Origin: Akebia trifoliata
Taxonomy: Eukaryota; Streptophyta; Magnoliopsida; Ranunculales; Lardizabalaceae
Direction of reading: 5' to 3'
Assembly: GCA_017979445.1 (NCBI GenBank)
Contig: JADQWC010000487.1
Span: 62,001-126,000 of the forward strand
Length of the DNA stretch: 64,000 nt
The position numbers and the translations under genes were made by a program. Of this stretch, positions 35,691-46,735 are shown one piece after another (position 1 is the stretch's first letter; each line of letters starts with the position of its first letter). Below the pieces are notes generated by a model. The model saw nothing but the letters and a program-made list of their open reading frames with translations. It made no database searches and was not told the DNA's origin.

Positions 35691-37761
35691 CTAGATTTTC
35701 TTCTGTCTACTAGTACTGGCTCCTCTTGATCTCTCACCAACACATGCTTCTACAGCTGCAACAATCCGAGCTTCAAATTTATAACCTTTTAAGGCCACTC
35801 TCACCTTCCTGACCACCTGTTGCTTCATCACGCGCCGCTCTGCCGTCGAAAGATTCTTACACTTATCCATCCCTTTGAGAAACCCAACAACCATGTCGCC
35901 TGAACCTCCAACATTCTTCTCGAGCCTTGCAAGCTTCTCCACCACTTGAAAAGAAAACATCTGATCTATGCTTGCTTTGTTGCCCACCTCAACAAGGTCG
36001 TGTATACAATGCACACACACCTCCCTTGTTTTGTGCGATTTGCTCTCAACCAAATGAGCCAACCTCTCGATGAAACCCATTTGGACTATTCGATTAAAAA
36101 CGAGGGTCCCACCTTGCCCAAAGAACATCTGATGGAGAGTTGTGTATGTCCTGCAACTCCACGATGTTGCATTGCATCATCTTGACTAGCTCGGGAACAA
36201 CATCGTACTCAAGAAACTTCCAGATGCACGGCTCTCCACCCAAACAGGCCAGCTTCATTAGTAGAAAAGCAGATTCTGATCTTGTTGAGTTGTTTCCAGA
36301 GTGTCTGAGTTGCAACAACTCTGATAATCTTTCAATCAGGGGACTTTGGATTATCATTTCTCGGATCGTAGCCTCACCCGCCTTTTCAATCACAGATACA
36401 AGCTCCTGCATTGCCTCCAATACTAGGTTCTGATCTCTGTCGAGAATCTTGTGAATGAGATCTTCAAATGTCTGTATTTTAGGTGCAATTGGGACATTTC
36501 TATCGGACAAAACAAATCTTTCCAAGCTTAGCCTCGCATGCCAAGGCAAGAGGTTGAGTGTACCCGACCGAAGAAACCTATTCACATGTGGGCCACCTAA
36601 CTCATAGAACACCTTCAGTGTGACGATTGCATGGTGTTGTGTGACTTCTGATCCATTCTCAAGAAGCTTAATTAGACTCTTGTCGACCCCAAAATCAAAC
36701 ATTTTCTCAATTGCCTTCAATTTTCCTGCTTTGGTCAATGAAATCAACATTGTGAACACACTCTCATGCCACTCTTCAGTGTTAGACGCGAGCAAATCAA
36801 CCAACCTATTTATGGGTATGCTTTGGAGAACCTTATCAATGGTATCTGGGCTTCCATATTCAGCAAACTTTGCAAGAACCATCGATATGTTGGTTTGGGT
36901 CATGGGGTCCTCACAGTTTTCCAAAACATGAGCAAGCTTGTCAACTGTACCAACGGTTTCAAGTGATTGGACATACTCATTATAATCATTCTTACTAAAT
37001 ATATTACTAATTGCCCTTGCAAACCCTGCAACAAGATCCGGTGAACCGAAATAGATCAAATCTGTAGTCCTTGGGCCCAATATGCTACAAAAGCTTGCTC
37101 TACTAGCTTCAAGTTCGGATATTGAGTTGCTAGCCATGAGAGCTTGAACAATGGCTTCTAAGGTGATTATTGCCTGTTTTTCTTTTAATACATCAAGGGA
37201 AGAGTTCATCTTCTGCTCTACAATGATTTTAACTTCTTCTTTCCCGAAAATGAAAAGCCATGGAGTGATGGATGCAGTGACATCTGGCGTAATACACTTA
37301 GCAGCATTTCAACTGCCTCATTGGTCTTACTGTCGAGATACAAAGAAACCATGTCATGTACTTGGTACATGGGATAAGAATCAGTTTTGACCCTCAACAA
37401 GCTTGCAGACTGCGAGAAGGAACAATGTGTCCTGGCCTAGCACCAACCATAGAGCTTCTAGACACGCTTCTGGGATGGATTCGGCCCATGATAGCACTGC
37501 AAGAGATATGAAAAGCCGTCTCGAGTCTTCCAGCATGGTTTCTAGACTGAACTCAAATGAGCCAAAGATGGTTAATTTGTTCTCAGCTTCTTTCTCATTC
37601 ACGTATGAGATGGGACCCGGGGCACATGTGGCATAGATAGAGAGATTGCTGATGGCCCTTTCCCATGTCTCAGCTCTTGTTTCTTTCCTCAGAGCCTTAC
37701 CCATGACAGCAACTGTAAGAGGGTGGTGGCCACAACGTTCAAGCAAGCTCTCGGCAACACT
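35691..37761 (-). pseudogene. Exon 2 of the NB-ARC/ARM gene, three frameshifts
   Basis: The acceptor TCTTGTAG|AGTGTTGCCGAG gives an in-phase join SVAESLLERCGHHPL. The frame runs to a stop at 37381, just after CKLVEG. The next piece (LRVKTDSYPMYQVHDMVSLYLDSKTN) continues in another frame. Near 37300 the frame shifts again, into a long open stretch (CITPDVTASITPWLFIFGKE, then 371 codons to 36094). Near 36140 it shifts a third time into the final piece, which ends naturally at 35691 after a basic Ser/Thr-rich tail. Conservation on both sides of each break is good, so the shifts are single small events, either recent pseudogenisation or sequencing errors. Confidence 0.75.
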
Positions 37762-40213
37762 CTACAAGATGAAATATGGGATAGTTCATGTATATAAATT
37801 GGAGTAAAGGAATAAAATATTTAATAATTATCTGTTACATTATCTGTTACCCAAGTATAAATATAGAGAGTTACTATTGCTACATCAACTTTTACTAACG
37901 CCACACCAACTGTGCAATTCTTTTGGTGATTTACATAGGAATTGGTGTGGCAATATCAGCTCTCTTTCACATTATATTCCATTGATATAGAGTGTAAGCC
38001 CAACAGGGCACTAAGTATTGGATTTGGGGAATCCTAAATAAGTGAATTTTGGACTTGGTGGAATACTGTGAATTATATAAAAGAAGTGATCCTTATAAAA
38101 TAACAAGAATAGCGAATACTGAGATGAAATGTCTCATGATTCGTACGATATATCAACATTCAAGATCATGTCATAGAACTTATAATCTATTGTAATAAAA
38201 TGTCTACTAATATATTTCAATTAAGGAATGGAAGAACGAAAGGAATATGGAAGTGTTGCACCAGAATCCGACACGTTTCTAAAATAGGTATGTAAGTTGT
38301 CTAGAATAATCGAAGCAACAGAGGATTTGTATTTTATTAATGCCATGCAACTAAATAACTATTTACCCACACACGATGGTGATCAATGGTGTCTCAAAAC
38401 ACTGATTTATCCGCACTTCTTCCAGGCACAAATCACGATTTATGTCCCAGTTTTACCGTTATTAATGAATAATCATGTTTATGCCTCATATTATCTCTTT
38501 ACATGATTTATCATCTTAATCAGGTATAATTGCATGAATAACGCATTTATCAGAAAACTGATTACGTGCGTGTTTGATTATGTAGGTCAAAGATTAGAAG
38601 AACAAAATGAGACACAAAATAGAGTTTCGTCTTTGCTTTGCAACTAAGAGAGTTCTAGAAGGACTCCAGCCAGGACCCAACAAATTATGGGTCAACTTCA
38701 CTGTGGTGCGGCAAGCTCAACCCGCAGTGCTATAAAAGTGAGAAAGTTCGCCATAATTTTGCGCAGATCATTTATGTATGCATAAAGCAATCAATTTGTG
38801 GTAGTGTCTCATAAAGGATCCTTCCAAAAGCCCTTATTCCTTCTAGAAATAGGACCCTTGCCTATTATGGAGAAAGTTCTTAGCCTTAGGTCCCTTCCTT
38901 TAGTCTTTTGTCCTTGAGCCAATTCTTCTATAATTTTCTATTTTCAATAGGTTTTAGTTTTGTAAATATTGAGAGAGGAGAGAGTGTAACTTTGATCTTC
39001 ATGAATACAAGTGTTCTTCTTCTTCTCTATCTTTCTTTTACTCTTACGATGACCCTAGGCTAATCTCCCTCCATTAGAGAGTTGGGAAGCCTAGAACAAG
39101 TTTTATTTATGTTGTAATTTAGTTGCGATTCCTCTATGTTTTGCTTTAATGTTTATGGGTTCTCTTCAAGGCTTGTCAAACTCCTATGGAACAAAGCTAA
39201 GAGATGAACCCTTGCACCCTTTATGCTAGAGTTTGATGGTTCATACTTTGGTAAGATCAAGATGTTCTGTGCTTAGTTTAGATATTGGGTAGTAAGGGCT
39301 TCATACCACAGTGAGTGAAGGAGCCCTAACTTTGATTCCCAACTGTGTGCAATTCTTTTCTTTGGATTGAGATAACAAGATGATAGAAACTAGATTAGAC
39401 TGGGTAGATGGCTCTGGGTGGATCCTTCTCTCTAATGGCTTCCATTGCTATACTTTTAATTTAATTTCCAGCACTTTACATTTCTATTTTTGTGACTCAC
39501 TTTTAACTCAAACTGTTTTAATATTTGGTTTTCAACCATTTCTACCTCAAGAACGATTCTCCCCTTATCCCTTTTGGTTCGACCCTTTGCTTGCCAACCA
39601 AGTTAAGGAAAAATTTAAATTCTAATCAACATTTCTAAGGGAATATAACGACACGATCAAATGGTAAAAGTTCCTCTCTATTTAGATACCATGCCAAGTG
39701 TTGAGTTTAGTCCCACATTGGACACTTATTGCCTTGTCTCTCTCCTTATAAGCTCCTGGGCCTCTCCACTCATTGTCAATTGGTTTTGAGTTGGACCCCC
39801 AAATTTATCATGGTATCAGAGCGGGCCTTTCTCTCCTCTATGTCACTCAATTCATATATCCACGTGCTTTGGCCCGGTCTGGCTCACAAATGCGGGGGCG
39901 TGTTGAGTTTAGTCTCACATCAGACACTCATTGCATGTCTCTCTCTTTATAAGCTTTTGGGCCTCTCCACTCATTGCTAATTGGTTTTGAGTTGGACCCC
40001 CAAATTTATCACTATGATATTGATCGGCCTAAAGACTATGGGATCAAAGTGGTGGAGAAGGAGATCAACAAAAATTAAATTTGGAAGCAGAGGACCAATT
40101 CAAAAATTGATTCGAGAACCATAATTAATTTCTAACAAAATGTTAAAATAATAATAATATAATTGAATTCATTTCACTTTGAAGGTCAAGAATGTATATA
40201 GTTTTTTTCATAC
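37762..40213 (-). other. Intron of the NB-ARC/ARM gene (2.45 kb)
   Basis: It is bounded by GT (40213-40212) and AG (37763-37762) on the minus strand. It contains a TRIM element (39699-40011). From about 38600 to 39620 there is non-coding plus-strand sequence of possible repeat origin, including a TATA-like GCTATAAAAGTG at about 38729 and a phrase GGTTCGACCCTTTGCTTGCC at about 39578. I cannot assign that part to a family. No coding signal is present. Confidence 0.65.
39699..40011 (+). mobile_element. TRIM retroelement (313 bp) in the intron
   Basis: Two direct repeats, 39699-39810 (112 bp) and 39901-40011 (111 bp), both begin TGTTGAGTTTAGTC and end AAATTTATCA. Directly after the first is TGGTATCAGAGC, an initiator-Met tRNA PBS (39811-39822). 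Directly before the second is a G-rich tract TGCGGGGGCG. The internal part is 90 bp and cannot code. This is the full anatomy of a terminal-repeat retrotransposon in miniature. I see no target-site duplication; the flanks CCAAG and CTATG differ. Confidence 0.9.
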
Positions 40214-41260
40214 CGGAAGCTCGTCCAGATTGAGTAGGCTATGGTAGAGAAGAATAGCTTTGCTTATTTCCCTTGTGTCGTCTTTGCATATTTCCACTTT
40301 CGCTGCCTCTGTTATTTCATAAACAGCCTCATTTCTAGTGGTTACCAAGAATCTACAATCATTATCAGACATCTTTGCAAACCGCTCAACTATATCTTGC
40401 TCCCACACATCATCAAGAAGTATCAAAATACTCTTGCCAAACAAGGCTTCTTGTAGCAAGTAACATACATAATCGAGATCCCCACTATTGTCATCCCTAA
40501 TCTTCTTCCAAAATCCAATCTGCACCAAAAATTTACAGATTTTTCTAGCTAGGCGTTTTTGATATTCAGCCTTACTTCCATTGCAAGCAACTCTACTGCA
40601 CCACTGACCAAACCTAAGTTCAATGGCCCCATGTATAAACTTCATTGGAGTAGCAGAAGCTACTTGACGAGCCAAGCATGATTTTCCAATACTCGATAAC
40701 CCAACAATGAGGATGACCCGATGAGAACATTCTTGCTCCAATAAATTTATCAAATAGTGACACTTATTAGAAATTGGGTACCCTTGCACTCCACTGATTC
40801 TCAATCGAACAGGTGTGTTTTGTGTGGTTGAGTCTATAACTTTCTCAACATCCCCAGCCAGCTTTTGAGATTCAAGCCACCAGTTCAAGTCATCTTGGAT
40901 TGAACGTATTAGTTTCGAGAGGGGGTCTCCTACAACAGAGCTCCAAAAAACCTTAGCCATGTTCTTAATTCTACTTTTGGACACAGTCTTCCTTGCCTTT
41001 CCAATGTTTGGATGTAACCGTTTGATAAGTTCATTCAAGCTTTGAATTTGGTGCTCTAATTGAGGATTATGAAGCTTGTGCGCGTGTTTTTGCTTCATCC
41101 GCCGGGTCAAAATTTCAAGCTCAAATACGAACTTCTCTAGGTTCTGAATTCTCTTCGGAGCTTCATCTAGATTCCTAGATGCTTGCTCTAATGCAACAAC
41201 AGCTCCTACCATGCTAGAAACAATTTGTGTAGCCGAAGATAAAACTTGCAAAGCATCCAT
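40214..41260 (-). CDS. Exon 1 of the NB-ARC/ARM gene
   Basis: The start is the first in-frame ATG (41260), giving MDALQVLSSATQIV. Upstream in-frame codons come from an A/T repeat and lack an ATG. The exon is fully open and ends in phase 0 after LDELP, directly at a donor GTATGA on the minus strand (GT at 40213-40212). It encodes the helical N-terminal domain and most of the nucleotide-binding domain with an intact P-loop Lys-Ser and double Asp of kinase-2. Basic residues are frequent between residues 80 and 103. Confidence 0.8.
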
Positions 41261-41864
41261 TTTCACCCAAGATGAGACTACCAATATTCCGATTAATATA
41301 AAAATAAATAAATAAATAAACAAGTTGTGCACTTAAACCATTTATCTAAGTAAAAAAGAAGCACCCTAACAATCAAGCCCGGTTTTTCCAAATGAGGAGT
41401 AAAAATCTCTTTGTAGAAGTCATAAACCATGAGATCCCTAATCTTCACAAGCAAATAATACACAATCACCAAAATGAAATATACTTATGGACATCAAGCT
41501 TCATAAGATTGTCTAAATAATTGAAAACCCAATTTAGGGTTTAGGATCAAGAGAACTTCATAATAACCAAATCCAACACCTGTAAAAAAAAAAAAACCAA
41601 TTCTGATAATATGAAATTCGATAATACCCAAGAATCTCTTAACTTAATCAACCCAAAATCAGCTCCGAATTCTCAAATAATCTGTCAAAAAACCCATCAA
41701 CTCCACTGAGTTCTAACATATCACCCATGAACAATCAAAACCCATTCCCCAAAAAAGAACACATGGTCATCAGCAAAATCAATGTTCTCTTCCCTTGATG
41801 GTGATGGTGGGGTGACAGTAACTCAAGAAGCTAGCAGAATCGTCTTGAATAAAAATTGCATGAA
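41261..41864 (-). promoter_or_regulatory. Upstream region of the NB-ARC/ARM gene
   Basis: This should hold the 5' UTR and promoter. Next to the start codon lies a TAAATAAATAAATAAATAAA microsatellite (about 41300-41320). The rest is ordinary A-rich plant sequence, with no TATA box that I would defend. A hAT-type MITE sits immediately upstream, 604 bp from the ATG. Confidence 0.35.
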
Positions 41865-41872
41865 ATTGAGAA

Positions 41873-42910
41873 CATGGTTTTTAAACTCGTCCGAGACCGA
41901 GACGTATCGCCCGAGTTAACTCGGTATCGCAGCCTAACGATACAAACTCACAATGAGTCATGAGACAACCGCGTATCGTGAGATATGCGAGTCGTCTCGG
42001 ACGATATTTTCGCAAAACTCGTCCGAGACAAACGAGATATCCGAGACATTAAAAATTTTACATTAACTCACGAGACAAACGAGTTGTATCGGACGAGATT
42101 TTTAAAATCTCGTCCGAGTTAACCGAGTCAACCGAGTTTTGCGAAAAAAAAAAGTTACAAATGAATTTGTAATTTGTTGTGATAAATACTTAAATGTATT
42201 TTTGATAATTTGTTTTATTTTTTCTTTAGAAGTTTTTTGATGAAAATTTCATTAGAAATTTATACTAATCTTTAGGAAACATGTGTTTTATTTAATGGGT
42301 AGCGTTCAATGACTAACTTTTTGGCAAAACATTTTTCAAAACATGAGTTAGAAGTTTTGGAATGGGCTGATTTTTGGTGAGGATGATCTCTACAGTGAGG
42401 AAATCATCCTCACAAAAAATCAGCCCATTCCAAAACTTCTAACCCATGTTTACAAGTTGAAAAATCGTGGACCGTTCATTTTTTGTAAATTATTTTTTAT
42501 GGGGTTAGAAGTTTTGGAATGGGCTGATTTTGGGTGATGATGATCTCCTCACCGTAGAGATCATCCTTGCCAAAAATTAGCCCATTCCAAAACTTCTAAG
42601 TCATGTTTTGAAAATGTTTTGCCAAAAAGTTAGCCATTGAACGGGACCCTTATTTAATTACCTAGAATTTGATTGATAGGTATATTATGAACTTTTTTTT
42701 AATTTTATATTTTTTGTGGGGTTCATTTTTTAATAGGAATCAATTTTGAATTTTTCCTGAATTTTTCAGATTTTTTAGATTTTTTAAATGGTTAAAAACC
42801 ATTGTTTCAATGTTGAACGAGACGACTCGACGAGACGAGACGTATCGTCCGAGTCAACTCGGTATCAGAGGTGAACGAGACGAGACCAAATACCGAGTTT
42901 AAAAACCATG
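41873..42910. mobile_element. hAT-type MITE (1,038 bp) with 8 bp target duplication
   Basis: The ends are exact inverted repeats, CATGGTTTTTAAACTCG at 41873 and its complement ending at 42910. Flanks are the identical 8 bp ATTGAGAA at 41865-41872 and 42911-42918. An 8 bp target duplication is the rule for hAT transposons. The interior has many CGAGACGAGAC/ACTCGGTATCG segments near both ends and no transposase. About 350 bp of its length is a nested MITE (42297-42649). A shorter relative lies at 43075-43301. Confidence 0.85.
42297..42649. mobile_element. Mutator-like MITE (353 bp) nested in the hAT MITE
   Basis: Inverted ends GGGTAGCGTTCAATG (left) and the complement of GGGTCCCGTTCAATG (right) enclose further inverted copies of GTTAGAAGTTTTGGAATGGG. 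Flanks are the identical 9 bp TTATTTAAT at 42288-42296 and 42650-42658. Nine bases is the Mutator-type target duplication. The element is almost wholly self-complementary and non-coding. A second copy lies at 45083-45448. Confidence 0.85.
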
Positions 42911-43074
42911 ATTGAGAAAGAGAATAGAGGTAGGTGTTCTTACCTCATCTAGAAGTACAAACTGAAGAAATCCTTGGAATTCTCTTTAGTTCAAAGTCTA
43001 AATCCATCATTTAAGCCATTGAAAATAACGAAAACATTGTACTAACTAAGTCAACGACCAATCTTTGTTCAAAC

Positions 43075-43301
43075 CATGGTTTTTAAACTCGGTATCGCGT
43101 CTTATCTCGTTCAGCTCCGATATTGAGTTGTCTCGGATGAGTTTTCCGATACATTTGAGACATCTCATGAGATAATTCAAAAAATTACACTGTAAAACAT
43201 AAAACTCGATCAAAAAATGACTGTGAGTTGATCTCGTTCAGCTCAGATACCGAGTTAACTCGGGCGATACATCTCGATCTCGGACGAGTTTAAAAACCAT
43301 G
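43075..43301. mobile_element. Short hAT-type MITE (227 bp) with 8 bp target duplication
   Basis: It has the same terminal inverted repeat as the element at 41873 (CATGGTTTTTAAACTCGG and its complement). Flanks are the identical 8 bp GTTCAAAC at 43067-43074 and 43302-43309. The interior repeats GTATCGxGTC and CTCGTTCAGCTC motifs in both orientations. No coding capacity. Confidence 0.9.
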
Positions 43302-43309
43302 GTTCAAAC

Positions 43310-43903
43310 CCGATGTCTCGTCTCGTCTCAATCCTCACTCTATACCAAGTTGAATCGTTCGAGTCATCTCGTCTTAGTTGAATCAAATCATTAAAAATCA
43401 ATTTAATAAATAAATATTTATCATTGTTCTTTTACTAGAGGGTTGCATGTGGTTAAAAAATTAGAGTTTATATATGACTATTTTTTTTTTAATTACTTTA
43501 AAATTATTTCCATTCCTTTTTTATGTTTTTTTTTTAAAATTTTTTTATTCAAGGTTTTAATTTGGATGTTAATTGATTTTGTCTGACCACCCAACACATA
43601 TACATCTAGGGTGTATGTTTATTTTCTTCTATTTTTTGGTTACTTAAAGTGTTGTAAATTAATTTTTAATTCATCATTTATTTAGGTTTTTAATTAGGGA
43701 TTTTAATTGAATTCCCTTTTAAAACCTTCAATTTATCTGTGTAGGATTACTAAAGTGGTACCTGAAAATTGAAAAATTATCGAAATAATGGTAATTTACC
43801 ATTTTGATAAATAAGTTTTTTTATTTTTATAAAACTGATGTATTTTGAAATGAACAATAATATTTGTAATTTTTTTTTCTACTTTATTTTATAAAATAAT
43901 ATA
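43310..43903. other. Intergenic AT-rich sequence
   Basis: The first 60 bases still contain CTCGTCTCGTCTCAATC-like motifs seen inside the neighbouring MITE, possibly the remains of another copy. The remainder is T-rich without a recognisable feature. Confidence 0.35.
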
Positions 43904-45070
43904 TGTCACACCCCCTTGATCCAACACAAATCCAAGATTTCTTTGCTAGATCTCAAGGCATGATAAACTACTCAACTCATTTTACATATAATAATAAGAT
44001 AACAATTCATGTTTCCAACAATTATAATGCAACAAAATATATATAAATGACAATATAAAATTAGAGTGTGGAAACTAATCAATAATAATCATGATCCATA
44101 ATCCTTAAATCTCCTAAAAATATATCACACCAAGATAAACAAAAGACATATCTAAGTTACAATACTAAATAAAAGCACACAATGCCCTAACATAAGTTTC
44201 TCATGCTGAAACATAAATAACCTAAATTCTAAATATTTCTCAAATTGATGGAGATTGCAACTCATTGAGATCTCAACCCTAGATATCTTCTCATAAATTG
44301 GCTCCTTAATAGTCGAAATATCTAAAATGGTGAATAGTAAAGAGGGTAATGAGAATTACTCAACAGAAAATCTAATGTCCTAACATCTAGTCACGACATG
44401 AAACATATAATCATACTGAAATTTAAATCATGAAAATTTTGATATAATATAGTATTCGAATAAAGACTAAGTGAAAAAAAGTAAACAATTGTAATAATCA
44501 TTTATCTATCAGTTCTATAGTTAAATTTTTTTTATCACGCTTTAGAAATTTAAAACATCTATCAGTCATCACATAATAAAGAAAAATACATAATACAAAT
44601 ATGACAGTGTAATCGATAAAAGCGTTAAGGAACATGTCGATATGACGACCTTGACTATGGCATTTCGATATTCGCAATTATTATCGACGTGAAATCTCAC
44701 CATTCCTATTTGATTTTGTGGTCGGTCATTGCTACTATATTTGGATGATCATTTATTCAATTTAGACTGACCATTAAACAAGGTCCAAATACTTGAACCA
44801 ATTATGTTGATCATTTGTTTGATGATTACACTTTTAATGATCTATTAGTACAAGAGAGACTCCTCGTGTCTAAGCTTATTAAACGATGCAATTTGAACCT
44901 CGACTATCTCTACACTATACAAATACCACATTTACACGTAGATATTCTCCAAAAAGAATAGAAAATCAAGTGTTATCCTAGATTGACTCATTGCTTCTGA
45001 AAATATATCAGCGAAACATTCTTTTTAGGTTTTTCACGACCCTTTTCAATTTTTTTTTTTGTATTGTATG
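43904..45070 (-). repeat. Diverged minus-strand chromovirus LTR fragment
   Basis: The left end, TGTCACACCCCCTTGATCCAACACAAAT, parallels TGTGGCG...AACACTAACACAAAT at 1177. At 44713-44780 the phrase TGATTTTGTGGTCGGTCATTGCT...GACCATTA parallels 2030-2075 in the intact LTR (TGATTTTGTGGCTGGTCGCTG...TTGACCATTT). The order and spacing of shared segments are similar. It is therefore the 3' part of an old chromovirus-type LTR on the minus strand. Its other end is lost at a (TA)n tract. Confidence 0.6.
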
Positions 45071-45082
45071 TATATATATATA

Positions 45083-45448
45083 GGGTCACGTTCAATGGCA
45101 AACTTTTTAGCAAACTTTATGGCAAAACATTTTTTGAAACTTGAGTTAGAAGTTTTGGAATGGGCTGATTTTTTGTGATGATGATCTCTACGGTGAGGAG
45201 ATTATCATCATCAAAAATCAGCCCATTCCAAAACTTCTAACCCCATCAAAAACAGTTTACAAAAAATGGACGGTCCACAAATTTTCAACTTGTAAACATG
45301 GGTTAGAAGTTTTAGAATGGGCTGATTTTCGGTGAGGATGATCTCCTCACCGTAGAGATCATCCTCACCAAAAACCAGCCCATTCCAAAACTTATACCTC
45401 ATGTTTTGAAAAATATTTTGCCAAAAAGTGAGCCATTGAACGCTACCC
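45083..45448. mobile_element. Mutator-like MITE, second copy (366 bp), in a TA microsatellite
   Basis: It is the same family as 42297-42649: left end GGGTCACGTTCAATGGC, right end complement of GGGTAGCGTTCAATGGC, with the same internal GTTAGAAGTTTTGGAATGGG inverted segments. The flanks are both ATATATATA, consistent with a 9 bp duplication but uninformative because the target is (TA)n. Confidence 0.8.
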
Positions 45449-45473
45449 ATATATATATATATATATATATATA

Positions 45474-46735
45474 CAGGGGCAGAGCTAGTAAGGAGCTGGT
45501 GGGGGCAATTTCCCCCTACAGAACTTTGAGACACCCCTATATATATATATACAGGGGCAGAGCTAGTAAGGAGTTGGTGGGGGAAATTTCCCCCTACAGA
45601 ACTTTGAGACACCCCTATATTTTCAACTAATTACATGTCTCATTTGTCCCCACTCCCTCAATTCTCTCCCCATTTTCCCCCACACCCTTACCTCCCTCAA
45701 AATTTTGCCCCCACATAACTTTGAGACACCCCTATATTTTAAACTAATCACATGCCCCATTTGTCCCCATTCCCTCACCTCTCTCCCCATTTCTCCTTAC
45801 ACCCTCACCTCCCTCCAATTTTTGCCCCCACATAATTTTGAGACACCCCTATATTTTCAACTAATTGAATGCCTCATTTGTCCCCACTTCCTCACCTCTT
45901 CAATTTTTTGTTGATGACATTGCCTCTTGATCGGGACTTCTCAAATACTAATTGGAAATGACTTAAATATCATTTTCTTCAACTTTTAACCAAAAACCTC
46001 TTAATTTCTCCCTAAAACCATTCATCTTCACTAACACAACTAACCATAGTTTGCCCCCACTACAGGAAAATCTTGGCTCCACCCCTTTTTCTATCTAATT
46101 AATGTTTTATAAGCTTCACTAGAATAATTTTTTAATTAGTTGGATAATTCGAATTGAACCACACATCCAAAAATGCATTCAATGTCTTGGATTATAAGCC
46201 ACGAATCTACTTATGGACAATTACATCACTTTCATTTTTCATTTTATTATTTTTGAAAACGCTAGATTCCAACTCCTCCATCAAACAAATAATTGAGATA
46301 AGAGGAATAACGAATATTTCCTAAAAATCAATGCTGATCGCCTAGGAACCAATACAATTTTTTTTTCTAGGGGTACATTTTTGTTGAAAACCTATATCAT
46401 CTCAAGCATCTGTTTGACGGAGAGCCTCAACATGAGGCTAAACTTTTATTTGAAAATATGAATAATATACCCCATTTGTCCCCACTGAACTTTAAGACAC
46501 CTCTATATTTTCAACTAATTAGATGCCCCATTTGTCCCCACTCCCTCACCTCTTCAATTTTTTGTTGATGACTTTGCCTCTCGACTGTGACTTCTCAAAT
46601 ATTATTTGGAAATGACCTAGATATCATTTTCTTCAACTTCTAACTTAAAACCTCTTAATTTCTCCCTAAAATCATTCATCTTCACTATACAACTAACCAT
46701 AGTTTGCCCCCACTACAGGATATATATATAATTTC
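45474..46735. mobile_element. hAT-like repeat block with partial tandem copies
   Basis: CAGGGGCAGAGCTAGTAAGG occurs at 45474 and again at 45552, each after a TA run; the complement of a similar end (CTTGGCTCCACCCCT) lies at about 46070-46086. Inside, a unit of about 116 bp beginning ACTTTGAGACACCCCTATATTTT is repeated in tandem near 45600, 45718 and 45833. Part of the element (45835-46072) is repeated at 46475-46725 and ends at GCCCCCACTACAGG followed by another TA run. This looks like a non-autonomous hAT-type element with internal duplication and a second damaged copy. No transposase is visible. Confidence 0.55.

Larger units (their letters stand above)
35691..41260 (-). pseudogene. NB-ARC protein with coiled-coil N-terminus and armadillo-like C-terminus (frameshifted)
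   Basis: This is a two-exon minus-strand gene. Exon 1 (41260-40214) encodes 349 codons: helical N-terminal domain (about 1-135), P-loop GLSSIGKS (187-194), kinase-2 LILLDDVWE (279-287) and FLVTTRNEAVY (303-313). Exon 2 (37761-35691) encodes the rest of NB-ARC (HHPLTVAVMGKAL in place of GLPL; VHDMVSLYL at the MHD position), then about 500 codons of helical repeats of armadillo type with no leucine-rich repeats. NB-ARC proteins are usually nucleotide-switch immune receptors. This CC-NB-ARC-ARM arrangement occurs in a small conserved plant family whose role I do not know. Three frameshifts in exon 2 (near 37390, 37300 and 36140) break the protein. Nothing else in the window is host coding. Confidence 0.8.

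Noticed and set aside
38600..39620. Possible retroelement in the NB-ARC intron
   Set aside because: A TATA-like GCTATAAAAG and repeat-like phrases are present, but no paired LTRs, PBS or coding signal, so I left it unassigned.
41261..41332. N-terminal extension of the NB-ARC exon with a hydrophobic leader
   Set aside because: The extension has no ATG and comes from a TAAA microsatellite. The first ATG (41260) gives the family-like MDALQ start.
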